From contig CAIKMJ010000027.1 of NCBI GenBank assembly GCA_903828455.1, positions 124,001 to 188,000 of the forward strand: a stretch of DNA of 64,000 nt, written 5' to 3'. Positions 52,422 to 61,187 of the stretch are shown in pieces; position 1 is the first letter of the stretch; every line of letters starts with the position of its first letter. The position numbers were made by a program, and so were the translations under genes. The DNA is from an uncultured Acidobacteriia bacterium (GTDB lineage Bacteria; Acidobacteriota; Terriglobia; Bryobacterales; Bryobacteraceae). Under the pieces are notes generated by a model that had not been told where the DNA came from, did not search any database, and saw only the letters and a program-made list of their open reading frames with translations.

Positions 52422-52592
52422 ATGGCTATCAGCGCTGAATTGCTGGAGATTCTGATCTGTCCCGCGTGCCGCGCGCGCGTGGAGATGAAGGCGGACGGGA
52501 GCGGGCTGCGGTGCGTATCGTGCCACAGGCTGTATCCGATTCGCGATGAGATTCCGGTGATGCTGGTGGATGAAGCCCGCATCGACGAATAA
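52422..52592 (+). CDS. Trm112-family zinc-ribbon protein
   Basis: A 56-residue protein with two cysteine pairs, CPAC (13-16) and CVSCH (31-35), in the order LLEILICPACRARVEM...LRCVSCHRLYPIRDEIPVML, which is the YcaR/Trm112 signature. In bacteria such proteins often sit next to lpxK or kdsB and may assist lipopolysaccharide enzymes or methyltransferases. TAAACT at 52401-52406 is a candidate -10 (leader about 9 nt). Downstream lie a heptosyltransferase and an MsbA exporter on the same strand. Confidence 0.85.
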   Translation: MAISAELLEILICPACRARVEMKADGSGLRCVSCHRLYPIRDEIPVMLVDEARIDE

Positions 52593-52612
52593 CGCGGCGT
52601 CGGCCCTCACGC

Positions 52613-53533
52613 TTGTATAAACAAACGGACACGCTCGACAGACTTCCGGCGGGCAGCCGCGTGGCGGTGATCCGGCTGCGGTCGCTGGGGGACTGCGTGC
52701 TGGCCACGCCGGCCATAACGCTGCTGAAACAGGCGCGGCCGGATCTGCGGATCGGCGTGGTGGCCGAAGAGCGGTTCGCCGGTGTGTTCGAAGGGAATCC
52801 GGATATTGAGAAGGTGCTGCCGCCGCGCGTCAATGCGGTGCGCGGCTACGGGGCGGCGCTGGCGCTGAATCTGCACGGCGGCACGCGGAGTGCGCGGCTG
52901 ACGGCGCTTTCCGGCGCGCGCTGGCGGGCGGGCTTCGATATCTTCCGGCCGGCGTGGATTTACAACGTGCGGATTCCGCGGGCGCAGCAGGTGCTCGGCG
53001 TCGAGCGCGGCGTCCACACGGCGGAGCATGCGGCGGCGGCCGTCTTCTATCTGGGGGTTCCTGTGCGGGAGGTGCCGCGCGCGCAGGTGGCCGGCCTCGC
53101 GGGGCGGTCCGGGTATGCGCCGGAGCAGCCGTACGCGGTGATTCACGCGGTGGCGGCGACGCCGGAGAAGACGTGGCCGGCGGAGCGCTTTGCGGCGCTG
53201 GCCGGGTGGCTGGAGCGGGAGCGCGGGCTGAAGAGCGTGTTCATCGGCGCGGCGGGAGATGAGTTGAACGCCTTCGCCGGGTGGCCGGTGGTGCAGGGCG
53301 CGCCGCTTGGCGAAATGGCGCGGCTGATGCGCGGTGCGGCGTTTTTTGCGGGGAACGATTCGGGGCCGGCCCACGTGGCGGCCGCGTGCGGCGTGCCGTC
53401 GCTGGTGATCTTCGGGCCCAGCGATGAAGCGGTGTGGGCGCCGTGGCGCACGCGCGCGGAAATACTGAAATCGGCTGCAATCGCGGAGATCACGGTGGAA
53501 GCGGCGACGGCGGCGGCAGGGAGATTGCTGTGA
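52613..53533 (+). CDS. Glycosyltransferase family 9, heptosyltransferase-like
   Basis: A 306-residue GT9 enzyme (WaaC/WaaF/RfaF type) that transfers heptose from ADP-heptose to the LPS core. N-terminal VIRLRSLGDCVLATPAITLL is the family opening; then GVVAEERFAGVFEGNPDI, ALNLHGGTRSARLTALS, a middle AVIHAVAATPEKTWPAERFA and the donor-binding FFAGNDSGPAHVAAACGVPSLVIFGPSD. The start is a TTG at 52613 with no perfect ribosome binding site. It precedes the msbA-like gene by 13 bp. Confidence 0.85.
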   Translation: MYKQTDTLDRLPAGSRVAVIRLRSLGDCVLATPAITLLKQARPDLRIGVVAEERFAGVFEGNPDIEKVLPPRVNAVRGYGAALALNLHGGTRSARLTALSGARWRAGFDIFRPAWIYNVRIPRAQQVLGVERGVHTAEHAAAAVFYLGVPVREVPRAQVAGLAGRSGYAPEQPYAVIHAVAATPEKTWPAERFAALAGWLERERGLKSVFIGAAGDELNAFAGWPVVQGAPLGEMARLMRGAAFFAGNDSGPAHVAAACGVPSLVIFGPSDEAVWAPWRTRAEILKSAAIAEITVEAATAAAGRLL

Positions 53534-53546
53534 AGGAGAGGCTGTT

Positions 53547-55373
53547 GTGAGTGAACGACTGAGGCTGCTGCGATACGCGCGCCGCTACTGGGCGCTGCTG
53601 GCGATTTCCGTCGTCCTGATGGCGGTGATGGGCGCGATGACGGCGCTGCGCACGCTGCTGATCCGGCCCGTGCTGGGGCGCGTGCTGCGTCCGGCGGCCG
53701 ACGCGGTGCAGGAACCGTTGTTTGTTGTTCCGGTAATTAAAAAAGCCATTTACCTCGAACAGTTGTTTCCGGTCTGGATCCACAACGTATTTACTGTGGT
53801 CGCCATTTCTTTGTTAGTCGTGTTCTTTCTGCGCGGCATCTGCGATTACTTAGGCGACGTGCTGACGAGTTACGCGGGCTTTTCGGCGGTGAAAGATCTG
53901 CGCAATGAAGTGTTCGATAAAGTGCTGCGGCACGGCGCGGACTTTTTCGAGAACACCTCGACCGGGCGGCTGATGTCGTCGATCATGAGCGACATCGAAA
54001 AGATACAGGTGGCCTGTTCCGATATGTTCGCCGATCTGCTGCGGCAGTTCTTTTCGGTAATCGGGCTGTTACTCGTGATCTTCGGCACGGACTGGAAGCT
54101 GGCGTTATTTAGTCTGACGCTGTTTCCGTTTGTGCTGCTGCCGACGGCGCGGCTCGGAAAAAAGATCCGGCGTACGGCGCGCAAGAGCCAGGATTCGGCC
54201 GGCGAACTGAATCAGGTGCTGCAGGAAGCCATCGCGGGGCACCAGGTGGTGAAGGCCTTCGGGGCCGAAGAGTATGAAGGGCGGCGCTTCCGGGCGGCGG
54301 CCGACCGTCTGCTGAAGAACAACCTGAAATACGTCATGCTGCAGGGGATACCGTCGCCGTTTATCGAGATGACGGGCGCGATCACGTTCACCGGACTGCT
54401 GTGGTTCGGTCGCGAGGAAATCAAAGCCGGGATGCTGAAGCCGGAGGAGTTCATGAGTTTCCTCGCGGCGTTGTTATTCCTGTATGAGCCGGTGAAGCGG
54501 CTGACGAATCTGCATAACATCTTCCAGCAGGCAATGGGCGCGGCGGAGAAGGTATTCCAGTATCTGGATGAGCCGGAGGAGATCCGGCAGCAGCCAGGGG
54601 CGAAGTCACTTACTAAGTTCGAGCGCGGAGTGAAGTTCGAGGATGTATGTTTCCGCTATCCCACGGCGCAGGGGTTACAGCTGAATCATGTGACGCTGGA
54701 GATTCCGGCGGGCGAAGTGGTGGCGCTGGTGGGTTCGAGCGGGGCGGGGAAGACGACGCTGGCCGGAATGGTGCCGCGCTTCCGCGATGTGACCGAAGGC
54801 GCTGTGACGATTGACGGCGTGGATGTGCGGGAGTTGGAGCTGGAATCGCTGCGCGCGATGATTTCGGTGGTGGCGCAGGATACGTTCCTTTTCAATGACA
54901 CGGTAGCGAGTAACATCGCGTACGGCGCAAAGAAAGTGGATAAGTCGAGGTTAGTGCAGGCGGCGGAAGCGGCGCTGGCGCACGAGTTTATCGAGAAGCT
55001 GCCGGAGGGTTACGAGACCGTGATCGGCGACCGGGGCGTGAAGCTTTCCGGCGGCCAGCGGCAGCGGTTGGCGATTGCGCGGGCGATTTACCGGAATTCA
55101 CCGATCTTGATTCTGGATGAGGCGACGTCGCATCTCGATACGGAGTCGGAGATGCTGGTGCAGAAGGCGCTGGCGAATCTGATGGCGGGGCGGACGGTGA
55201 TTGTGATTGCGCACCGCATTTCGACAATCCGGCGGGCGGACAAGATCGTGGTGCTGGATCAGGGGCGGATTGTGGAGATCGGCACCCACGCGGAGCTGAT
55301 CGATCACGGGGGGATTTACAACCGGCTGCATGAGTTGCAGTATCTGGATGTGGATGCGGGCGTGGATGTGTGA
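53547..55373 (+). CDS. Lipid A/lipid exporter ABC protein (MsbA-like)
   Basis: A 608-residue fused permease-ATPase that flips lipid A-core or phospholipid across the inner membrane. Six helices occupy residues 1-330 (SVVLMAVMGAMTALRTLLI, VFTVVAISLLVVFFLRGICDYLG, FFSVIGLLLVIFGTDWKLALF and others). The ATPase has Walker A GSSGAGKTT (about 396-404), signature LSGGQRQRLAIARAI, Walker B ILILDEATSHLD and H-loop IVIAHRIST. GTG 53547 starts it. Together with the preceding GT9 and Trm112-like genes this is an outer-membrane lipopolysaccharide cluster. Confidence 0.88.
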   Translation: MSERLRLLRYARRYWALLAISVVLMAVMGAMTALRTLLIRPVLGRVLRPAADAVQEPLFVVPVIKKAIYLEQLFPVWIHNVFTVVAISLLVVFFLRGICDYLGDVLTSYAGFSAVKDLRNEVFDKVLRHGADFFENTSTGRLMSSIMSDIEKIQVACSDMFADLLRQFFSVIGLLLVIFGTDWKLALFSLTLFPFVLLPTARLGKKIRRTARKSQDSAGELNQVLQEAIAGHQVVKAFGAEEYEGRRFRAAADRLLKNNLKYVMLQGIPSPFIEMTGAITFTGLLWFGREEIKAGMLKPEEFMSFLAALLFLYEPVKRLTNLHNIFQQAMGAAEKVFQYLDEPEEIRQQPGAKSLTKFERGVKFEDVCFRYPTAQGLQLNHVTLEIPAGEVVALVGSSGAGKTTLAGMVPRFRDVTEGAVTIDGVDVRELELESLRAMISVVAQDTFLFNDTVASNIAYGAKKVDKSRLVQAAEAALAHEFIEKLPEGYETVIGDRGVKLSGGQRQRLAIARAIYRNSPILILDEATSHLDTESEMLVQKALANLMAGRTVIVIAHRISTIRRADKIVVLDQGRIVEIGTHAELIDHGGIYNRLHELQYLDVDAGVDV

Positions 55374-55424
55374 GGATGCGAGTTATCGGGAAGTACGCCG
55401 ACCGAATTAATCGACACCGGGTCG

Positions 55425-55553
55425 ATGTCTGCAGTCGCTGAACGCGTCGGATATGCGCTGAAATTATTCCGCGCGCATTCTGGCGGCACGATTACGGCAC
55501 GGCGGTTGTGGGATGAAGTCGACCGCCTGCTGCCGCAAAAGGCCGCGGAATAG
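55425..55553 (+). CDS. Possible 42-residue protein
   Basis: ATG 55425 to TAG 55551-55553: a short helical, basic frame (SAVAERVGYALKLFRAH, ITARRLWDEVDRLL) with an in-frame stop just upstream. It sits alone in the 249-nt gap before glgP. No ribosome binding site stands out and no family is recognised. Confidence 0.3.
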   Translation: MSAVAERVGYALKLFRAHSGGTITARRLWDEVDRLLPQKAAE

Positions 55554-55622
55554 CAGTTTCACCGGAACACTGGCACCGGGCATTGGACGATACAATACGG
55601 TATCGCAGCCACTAAATATCCA

Positions 55623-58172
55623 ATGCCATTTACCATTCAGCCAAGTCGCGAATTTGTGGTCCGGCCGTCGTTGCCGGCGGCGCTCGGGCGCATGCAGGAG
55701 CTTGCGTACAACATTTTGTGGGCGTGGGAGCCGGCGATCCGCGTCATCTTCCGGCGGCTCGATCCGCAGCTTTGGAAGGAATCGAATTACAATCCGGTGG
55801 TCATGCTGGGCACGGTGCCGCAGGCCACGCTGGAGCGCGCCGCGGCCGATCCGCGCTACCTCTCGCTCTACCAGATTGCCTGCCAGCGGTTCGATGCCGA
55901 AACGCAGTCGCTGCCCGCGGCGGACGGCAAACTGATCGCCTATTTTTCCGCCGAGTACGGGCTGACCGAGTGTCTGCCGGTATATTCGGGCGGCCTCGGC
56001 ATTCTCTCGGGCGACCACATGAAGTCGTCGAGCGATCTCGATCTGCCGCTGGTCGGCGTGGCGCTGCTCTATCAGCTGGGCTACTTCCGGCAGTATCTGA
56101 ATTCGGACGGCTGGCAGCAGGAACGGTATCTGGAGAACGACTTCTACTCGCTGCCGATTCAGCCGGCGCTCGATGTCAACGGCGAGCAGAAGGTCGTGTA
56201 CGTGCAGTTCCCCACCGGGCCGGTCGCGATCCGCGTCTGGATCATGCACGTGGGGCGGATTCAGATGCTGTTCCTCGATACCAACACGCCGCTGAATGCG
56301 AACCCGGAAGACCGCGCGATTGCCAGCCAGCTGTATGGCGGCGACAACGACACGCGCATCCGGCAGGAGATCGTGCTGGGCATCGGCGGCATGCGCGCGC
56401 TCGAAGAGCTGGGCTACAAGCCAACCGTGTTCCACATGAACGAGGGGCACTCGGCGTTTCTGGCGATCGAGCGCATCCGGCTGCTGATTGAACGCCAGGG
56501 TCTGACGTTCGAAGAAGCGCTGGAGGCGGCGCGCGTGAACAACGTGTTCACCACGCATACGCCGGTGCCGGCGGGGATCGATCTGTTCGATCCGGGCCTC
56601 GTGTATCACTACTTCAATCAGTTCTGCCGCGATGCGGGGATTGAGTTCGACCGCTTCATGGCGCTCGGGCGGCAGAACGCGCGCGATGCCGGCGAGCCGC
56701 TGTCGATGGCGATCCTGGCGCTCAACACCTCGTGCTGGCGCAACGCCGTGAGCCGGCTGCATCGGGATGTTTCGCAGGAGATGTGGCATCCGCTGTGGCC
56801 CGCCCTGCCGGTGGCCGAGACGCCCATCACATGGGTCACCAACGGCGTGCATATGCCGAGCTGGGTGAACGGCGATCTGGCTTCGCTCTACGACCAGTAT
56901 CTGGAGCCGGACTGGCGCAGCCGCTGGGGCGATGCCGCGGTGTGGAATCAGGTGCGGGAGATTCCGGATGAAGAGTTGCTCGAAGTGCACCGGCGGCGCA
57001 AGCGGCGCCTGATTGCGTTCGTGCGGGAGCGCCAGACTGCGTCGGCGTACCGGCGGAAGGCGGCGGCGACGGAGGTGCGGCGCGCGGCCGAGGTGCTCGA
57101 TCCGCATGCGCTCACCATCGGCTTTGCGCGGCGCTTTGCCACTTACAAACGGGCCACGCTGCTGTTCCGCGATGCCGAGCGGCTGAAGAAGATTCTGTGC
57201 GACCGGGAGCGGCCCGTGCAGATTCTGATTGCCGGCAAGGCGCATCCCAAGGACCAGCCCGGCAAGGCGTTCATTCGCGAAATCGTGCAGCTTTCGCGCG
57301 ATGAGGATCTCTGGAAGCGCCTCGTGTTCGTGGAAGATTACGACATGAAGGTGGCGCGCGAACTGGTGCAGGGCGTCGACGTGTGGCTGAACAATCCGCG
57401 GCGCGGCGAAGAGGCCTGCGGGACGAGCGGCATGAAGGCGGCGATGAACGGCGTGCTGAATCTGTCGGTGCTCGACGGGTGGTTCGACGAAGCCTACGAA
57501 ATCTCCGGCGGCTGGGCCATCGGGGATCGCGAAGAGTATCACGAGGAGCAGGACGCGCTGCACGCCTCGAGCATTTACTATCTGCTCGAAAACGAGATCG
57601 TGCCGATGTTCTACGCCCAGAGCGAGGGCAGCGGATCGAGCGAGTGGGTGCGCCGCATGAAGACGTCGATGACGAACCTGACGCCGGCCTTCGATGCGCG
57701 CCGCATGGTGCATGACTACACGCAGCGGCTCTACGATCCGGCGCACAAGCAGTGGGGCGCGGTGAAGGCGGACAATTTCACCGGAGCGCGGGAGAAGGCG
57801 GCGTGGAATGCGCGCGTCCACAAGTTGTGGCCGGAGGTGGAGTTCGCCGACGTGAGCCCGAGCCCGGGCGGGCCGGTGACGGCGGGCGGTGCGGTGTCGA
57901 TCCACGCGGGCCTGCGGCTGGGCGAACTGGTGCCGGGCGATGTGAAGGTGGAGTGCGTGCTGGGCCGCATCGGGGCGAGCGGCGGGCTGGAGGGGACCGA
58001 AGTCGTGCTGCTGCCCTTTGCCGGGATGGATGGCGGCGTGGCGTACTTCTCGCGCGAGGTGACGCCGGCGCAGACCGGACGCCTCGGCTACGCGGTGCGC
58101 GTCAGCGCCAACCATTGCGAGGATCCCATGACGCGGCCCGTATCGGGGCTCATGAAGTGGAGCGGCCGCTGA
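55623..58172 (+). CDS. glgP: Alpha-glucan (glycogen/starch) phosphorylase
   Basis: An 849-residue GT35 enzyme releasing glucose 1-phosphate from alpha-1,4 glucan ends. It begins with the DUF3417 N-terminal domain of bacterial short-type phosphorylases (MPFTIQPSREFVV, LAYNILWAWEPAIR). The phosphorylase domain includes AYFSAEYGLTECLPVYSGGLGILSGDH, FHMNEGHSAFLAIERIR, TFEEALEAARVNNVFTTHTPVPAG and the PLP-lysine region EEACGTSGMKAAMNGVLNLSVLDGWFDE. Two candidate -10 boxes precede it (TACAAT at 55591-55596; leader about 20 nt). The C-terminal 120 residues have the beta-type extension. GNAT starts 16 nt inside its end. Confidence 0.94.
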   Translation: MPFTIQPSREFVVRPSLPAALGRMQELAYNILWAWEPAIRVIFRRLDPQLWKESNYNPVVMLGTVPQATLERAAADPRYLSLYQIACQRFDAETQSLPAADGKLIAYFSAEYGLTECLPVYSGGLGILSGDHMKSSSDLDLPLVGVALLYQLGYFRQYLNSDGWQQERYLENDFYSLPIQPALDVNGEQKVVYVQFPTGPVAIRVWIMHVGRIQMLFLDTNTPLNANPEDRAIASQLYGGDNDTRIRQEIVLGIGGMRALEELGYKPTVFHMNEGHSAFLAIERIRLLIERQGLTFEEALEAARVNNVFTTHTPVPAGIDLFDPGLVYHYFNQFCRDAGIEFDRFMALGRQNARDAGEPLSMAILALNTSCWRNAVSRLHRDVSQEMWHPLWPALPVAETPITWVTNGVHMPSWVNGDLASLYDQYLEPDWRSRWGDAAVWNQVREIPDEELLEVHRRRKRRLIAFVRERQTASAYRRKAAATEVRRAAEVLDPHALTIGFARRFATYKRATLLFRDAERLKKILCDRERPVQILIAGKAHPKDQPGKAFIREIVQLSRDEDLWKRLVFVEDYDMKVARELVQGVDVWLNNPRRGEEACGTSGMKAAMNGVLNLSVLDGWFDEAYEISGGWAIGDREEYHEEQDALHASSIYYLLENEIVPMFYAQSEGSGSSEWVRRMKTSMTNLTPAFDARRMVHDYTQRLYDPAHKQWGAVKADNFTGAREKAAWNARVHKLWPEVEFADVSPSPGGPVTAGGAVSIHAGLRLGELVPGDVKVECVLGRIGASGGLEGTEVVLLPFAGMDGGVAYFSREVTPAQTGRLGYAVRVSANHCEDPMTRPVSGLMKWSGR

Positions 58173-58720
58173 CGGGCGCGCCGCCGCCCGACCTGACCGC
58201 CGCTCCGGCGCTCGAAACCGAACGGCTGCGTCTGCGCGCCCACCGCGCCGACGATCTGGACCCCTGCGCGGAGATGTGGGCGGACCCGGCGGTTGTTCGA
58301 TACACCATCGGCACTCCCTCGACGCGCCAGAAGACGTGGATGCGCCTGCTGGCTTATCGCGGGCACTGGGCCCTGCTGGGCTACGGCTACTGGGCGGTGG
58401 AGGAGAAGCTCACCGGGCGCTACATCGGCGAACTCGGTTTTGCCGATTTCCGGCGCGACGGCCTGCCTGCCATCGAAGGGCTGCCTGAGCTGGGTTGGGC
58501 GCTGCTGCCACGGGCGCAGGGCAGGGGCTATGCCACCGAAGCGCTGCGGGCGGCGGTGGCGTGGGGCGATCGCCGGTTTGGCGCGCAGCGCACCGCGTGC
58601 CTGATTCACCGCGACAATCTGCCGTCATTCCGCGTGGCCGGGAAGCTGGGCTACACAATCTTCGCGACTGCCTCTGACGACGGGGCGCTCCCCGCGGTCC
58701 TGCTCCGCACGCCGGTTTAA
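58157..58720 (+). CDS. GNAT acetyltransferase, RimJ/RimL-like
   Basis: A 187-residue GNAT that moves an acetyl group from acetyl-CoA to an amine. It has the RimL-type N-terminus LETERLRLRAHRADDLDPCAEMWADPAVVRY, the beta4 region YWAVEEKLTGRYIGELGFADF, pyrophosphate-loop GWALLPRAQGRGYATEALRAAVAWG and the final NLPSFRVAGKLGYT. Start GTG 58157 overlaps glgP. The stop is followed by two copies of TTTAAACGGGCG. Confidence 0.82.
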   Translation: MERPLTGAPPPDLTAAPALETERLRLRAHRADDLDPCAEMWADPAVVRYTIGTPSTRQKTWMRLLAYRGHWALLGYGYWAVEEKLTGRYIGELGFADFRRDGLPAIEGLPELGWALLPRAQGRGYATEALRAAVAWGDRRFGAQRTACLIHRDNLPSFRVAGKLGYTIFATASDDGALPAVLLRTPV

Positions 58721-58740
58721 ACGGGCGTTTTAAACGGGCG
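58716..58740 (+). repeat. 13-bp duplication of the GNAT stop region
   Basis: TTTAAACGGGCG at 58716-58727 and 58729-58740; the first copy contains the TAA stop at 58718-58720. Confidence 0.8.
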
Positions 58741-58744
58741 CGGT

Positions 58745-60952
58745 CTACGGCGCTTCGAACAAACGCTTGTCCGGTTCCATGACGGTGAAGACCGTCGGAT
58801 TCCGCCGCGCGCCGGGGGCGAGAAACATGTCGCGCAGCGTCGACGCGGTGGCATCGCGCAGACCAAGCGGCGGAAGCCCCAGCAGCTCAAGCACCGTGCG
58901 CTCCACCGACGCGAAGCCGGCATTGGTGCGCGAAAGATAAGTTCGTTTGACCGACGGGCCGGCGACGAGCAGCGGCGTGCGGCTCGCATCGATGTGATCG
59001 TAGCCGCGCGAGGCGCCGGCGGTGGTGATGAAGACAACCGTGTCGTCCCAGCCCGGCGCGTGCGACAGGGCTTCGACAATGCGGCCAATGTTGAGGTCGG
59101 CGTCGGCGGCGAAGGATGCCTCCCAGGGGAAGCGGCCGGACAGGGCCGTCGGGCGGGGCAGGTCGATGGTGGTGAATGAGCGAGCCGTGGAGGAGTGATC
59201 GGAGGAGGAGAGAGCCGTGGAGGAGCGAGCCGTGGAGGAGAGAGCGGCGAAGTCGTCGAGGAAGCGCGCGGCGGATTCGTAGCGGGTGGTGCGGATGCCG
59301 TGGCGCTGGATATGTGCGGCGAGCGCGGCGACCTCCGCGCGTGCGGTCGGCTCGTCATCGGAGTAGTAGTTGTCGCTGAAGGCGCCGTACTGAGCGATGT
59401 GGTGGAGATTGGGCGAGACGCCCGCATCGTGCAGACTGAACTGGCCCGCGGCGCCGTTCACCGTGCCGTGCAGGCCGAAGCGGGCAAGGGCGCCTGCGCC
59501 GGCGACCTCCGTGTTGCCGACCCGCAGGATGTCGCCGAAGTATTCGTCGTACGTGCGCGGTTCGGTGGTGATGAGCACGACGTGGCGCGGCGCTGCGGGC
59601 ATGCTTGCGGGCATTGCCGCGGGCGGCGTGCCAGCGGTGTGGACATCCGACGTGAAGCCATTCGCCTCCAGCACCGTGGCGGTGAGCCGCGCGAATTCGC
59701 CGGCTGGCGGCATCACGAACGTCGTCACCGACCCCCCGCCGGTGACGGGCGGCTCGCCATAGTCGAAGATCGGCAGGCGCAGCAGGCTCGGCGCGCCGCC
59801 GCGCCCGCGCTGATTGAGGATGAAGACGCGGTCGCCGAAGACGGAGACGGCCACCGGCATCCAGGCGGCGGGAATGTGTCCGAGGATGACCGGGTCTGCG
59901 GGGCCGAGGTCGATCGCCGCCACGGCGTTGATGCCGGGTTCGGCCACCAGCAGCCACTTGGCGGCGGGGTCGAAGGCGAGCCCCGCGGGAGCGATGCCGC
60001 GCAGCTCCTGCAGTTGCGGGATGCGCAGCGCGATGCGCGAGACGATGGCGCGGGTGGAGGCGGGGGTGGAGGCGCGGGTGGAGGCGGGGGTGGAGGCGGG
60101 GGTGGAGGGCGAGATCACCACCACCGAGTCGCCATCGGCCTCCGGCGCGGCGTCGGAGACGAACACGCGGCCCGCGGCGGCAAGAATTGCGGAGGGCCGG
60201 CCACCCGTCTCCGTGCGGTCAACGATGGCGGGCGCGGCGGGATCGCGCAGATCCACGGCCGTCACCGATCCCGTGGGCGACGCATGCGCGATCCACAGCG
60301 TGCCGGCCGCGGCATCGAGCGACAGCGCAACAGGCGGGGCATCGAGCGCGAGGCGGGCGAGGAGCCGCCCGGTCCGTGTGTCGATGATGTGGAGGGCCGC
60401 TGTGCCGGCGTCGAGCGCGCAGAGCAGATGGCGCGCGCCGTCGAGGGCGAGCGGTCCGCTGGTGGCGCCGCTCGGCAGCTGGATCAGTTTGCGCCGGTCG
60501 CCGCTCTGCGTATCGATGAGGCGGATGCGGCCATTTGCGCCTTCCGAAACCCAGAGCGCGCGTTCCGATTCGAAGGCGAGGCCGGCAGCCACCGATTGCC
60601 ACTCCGCTTCGCCCTTCAGCGGCGCCGAACCCGCACTACTACGAGTCCAGAGGTGGTGGACGCGCCAGACCAGCCTGACGGGCGGCTCAATGACGGTGAC
60701 GCCAGGCCGTTCCGCGCCCGTGTCGGCGGTGGCGGCAATGCCTTTCGGGCTGATGGCAATGGCGGCGGCAGCGGGGCCTGTTTCCAGTTGCTTGCCCCAG
60801 GGCAGCAGAATGCGGCCGCCCGGCAGTACGGCGGCGGATTCGCCGGCGGTGGGGAAGCGTTCGGCCGCGGGGGCGTGGAACTCCGCCGCTGAAACAAAAG
60901 CGGCGGCGAGCAGCACACTTGTGACGAGGAGTATGGCGCGGTTCGGGAGCAA
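58745..60952 (-). CDS. YVTN beta-propeller/phosphoesterase fusion
   Basis: A 735-residue exported protein with a signal peptide (AILLVTSVLLAAAFVSAAEF). Residues about 60-380 form a YVTN/YncE-type propeller (GRLLARLALDAPPVALSLDAAAGTLWIAHASP). A C-terminal alkaline-phosphatase-like phosphoesterase module follows (TTEPRTYDEYFGDILRVGN, LHDAGVSPNLHHIAQYGAFSDNYYSDDEPT, ILELLG-type ending), as in the common acidobacterial propeller-phosphoesterases. The metal region normally read as DD-QGG-DHVDAHRSP here reads TTAGASRGYDHIDASRTP, so the site looks altered. Two stretches of short coding repeats (STPAST near residue 290; SSTARSSTALSSS near 580) break the sequence. Confidence 0.72.
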   Translation of the reverse strand: MLPNRAILLVTSVLLAAAFVSAAEFHAPAAERFPTAGESAAVLPGGRILLPWGKQLETGPAAAAIAISPKGIAATADTGAERPGVTVIEPPVRLVWRVHHLWTRSSAGSAPLKGEAEWQSVAAGLAFESERALWVSEGANGRIRLIDTQSGDRRKLIQLPSGATSGPLALDGARHLLCALDAGTAALHIIDTRTGRLLARLALDAPPVALSLDAAAGTLWIAHASPTGSVTAVDLRDPAAPAIVDRTETGGRPSAILAAAGRVFVSDAAPEADGDSVVVISPSTPASTPASTRASTPASTRAIVSRIALRIPQLQELRGIAPAGLAFDPAAKWLLVAEPGINAVAAIDLGPADPVILGHIPAAWMPVAVSVFGDRVFILNQRGRGGAPSLLRLPIFDYGEPPVTGGGSVTTFVMPPAGEFARLTATVLEANGFTSDVHTAGTPPAAMPASMPAAPRHVVLITTEPRTYDEYFGDILRVGNTEVAGAGALARFGLHGTVNGAAGQFSLHDAGVSPNLHHIAQYGAFSDNYYSDDEPTARAEVAALAAHIQRHGIRTTRYESAARFLDDFAALSSTARSSTALSSSDHSSTARSFTTIDLPRPTALSGRFPWEASFAADADLNIGRIVEALSHAPGWDDTVVFITTAGASRGYDHIDASRTPLLVAGPSVKRTYLSRTNAGFASVERTVLELLGLPPLGLRDATASTLRDMFLAPGARRNPTVFTVMEPDKRLFEAP
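59181..59241 (-). repeat. Coding repeat (STA-type) in the phosphoesterase
   Basis: GAGCCGTGGAGGA occurs three times within 61 bp, encoding a Ser/Thr/Ala-rich insert. Confidence 0.7.
60048..60107 (-). repeat. 12-bp coding repeat (STPA/STRA)
   Basis: Five 12-bp units, GCGCGGGTGGAG and GCGGGGGTGGAG alternating, in frame. Confidence 0.88.
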
Positions 60953-61187
60953 GATCGTCGTCGGCCCGGAGGCCTACTGCTGTTGTACCGCTAACTCAGG
61001 TACTGTGGAAACCGGGATCGGATTAATACGGGGGGAGCAATTTGTTGGAATCGATCTGCGCCATGCTGGAGTCAAACCGCATGTTCGTACAATAAAGTAC
61101 AGAAAGAATAAAGTTCTTGAACCTGAATTAAGTCGGATGTAGAGTACTAGAAGTACTATTTAGTTTGTCGGTCGGGGAGGAAGTTCA
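60953..61187 (+). promoter_or_regulatory. AT-rich control region of the Crp-type gene
   Basis: No gene in 235 bp of unusually AT-rich DNA. A fair sigma-70-like promoter is TTGAAC (61117-61122), 17 bp, TAGAGT (61140-61145). AGTACT-AGA-AGTACT (61143-61157) overlaps the -10 and start point. GTAC also occurs at 60985, 61087 and 61097 and in AGGTACT near 61000, suggesting several sites for one regulator. Confidence 0.5.

Noticed and set aside
55464-58115. 883-codon minus-strand frame opposite glgP
   Set aside because: High GC codon pattern of glgP leaves the antisense frame open; it is rich in R/H/A with no recognisable family.
59195-60892. 565-codon plus-strand frame, glycine-rich, opposite the phosphoesterase
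   Set aside because: Its glycine repeats mirror the coding STPA repeats on the minus strand.
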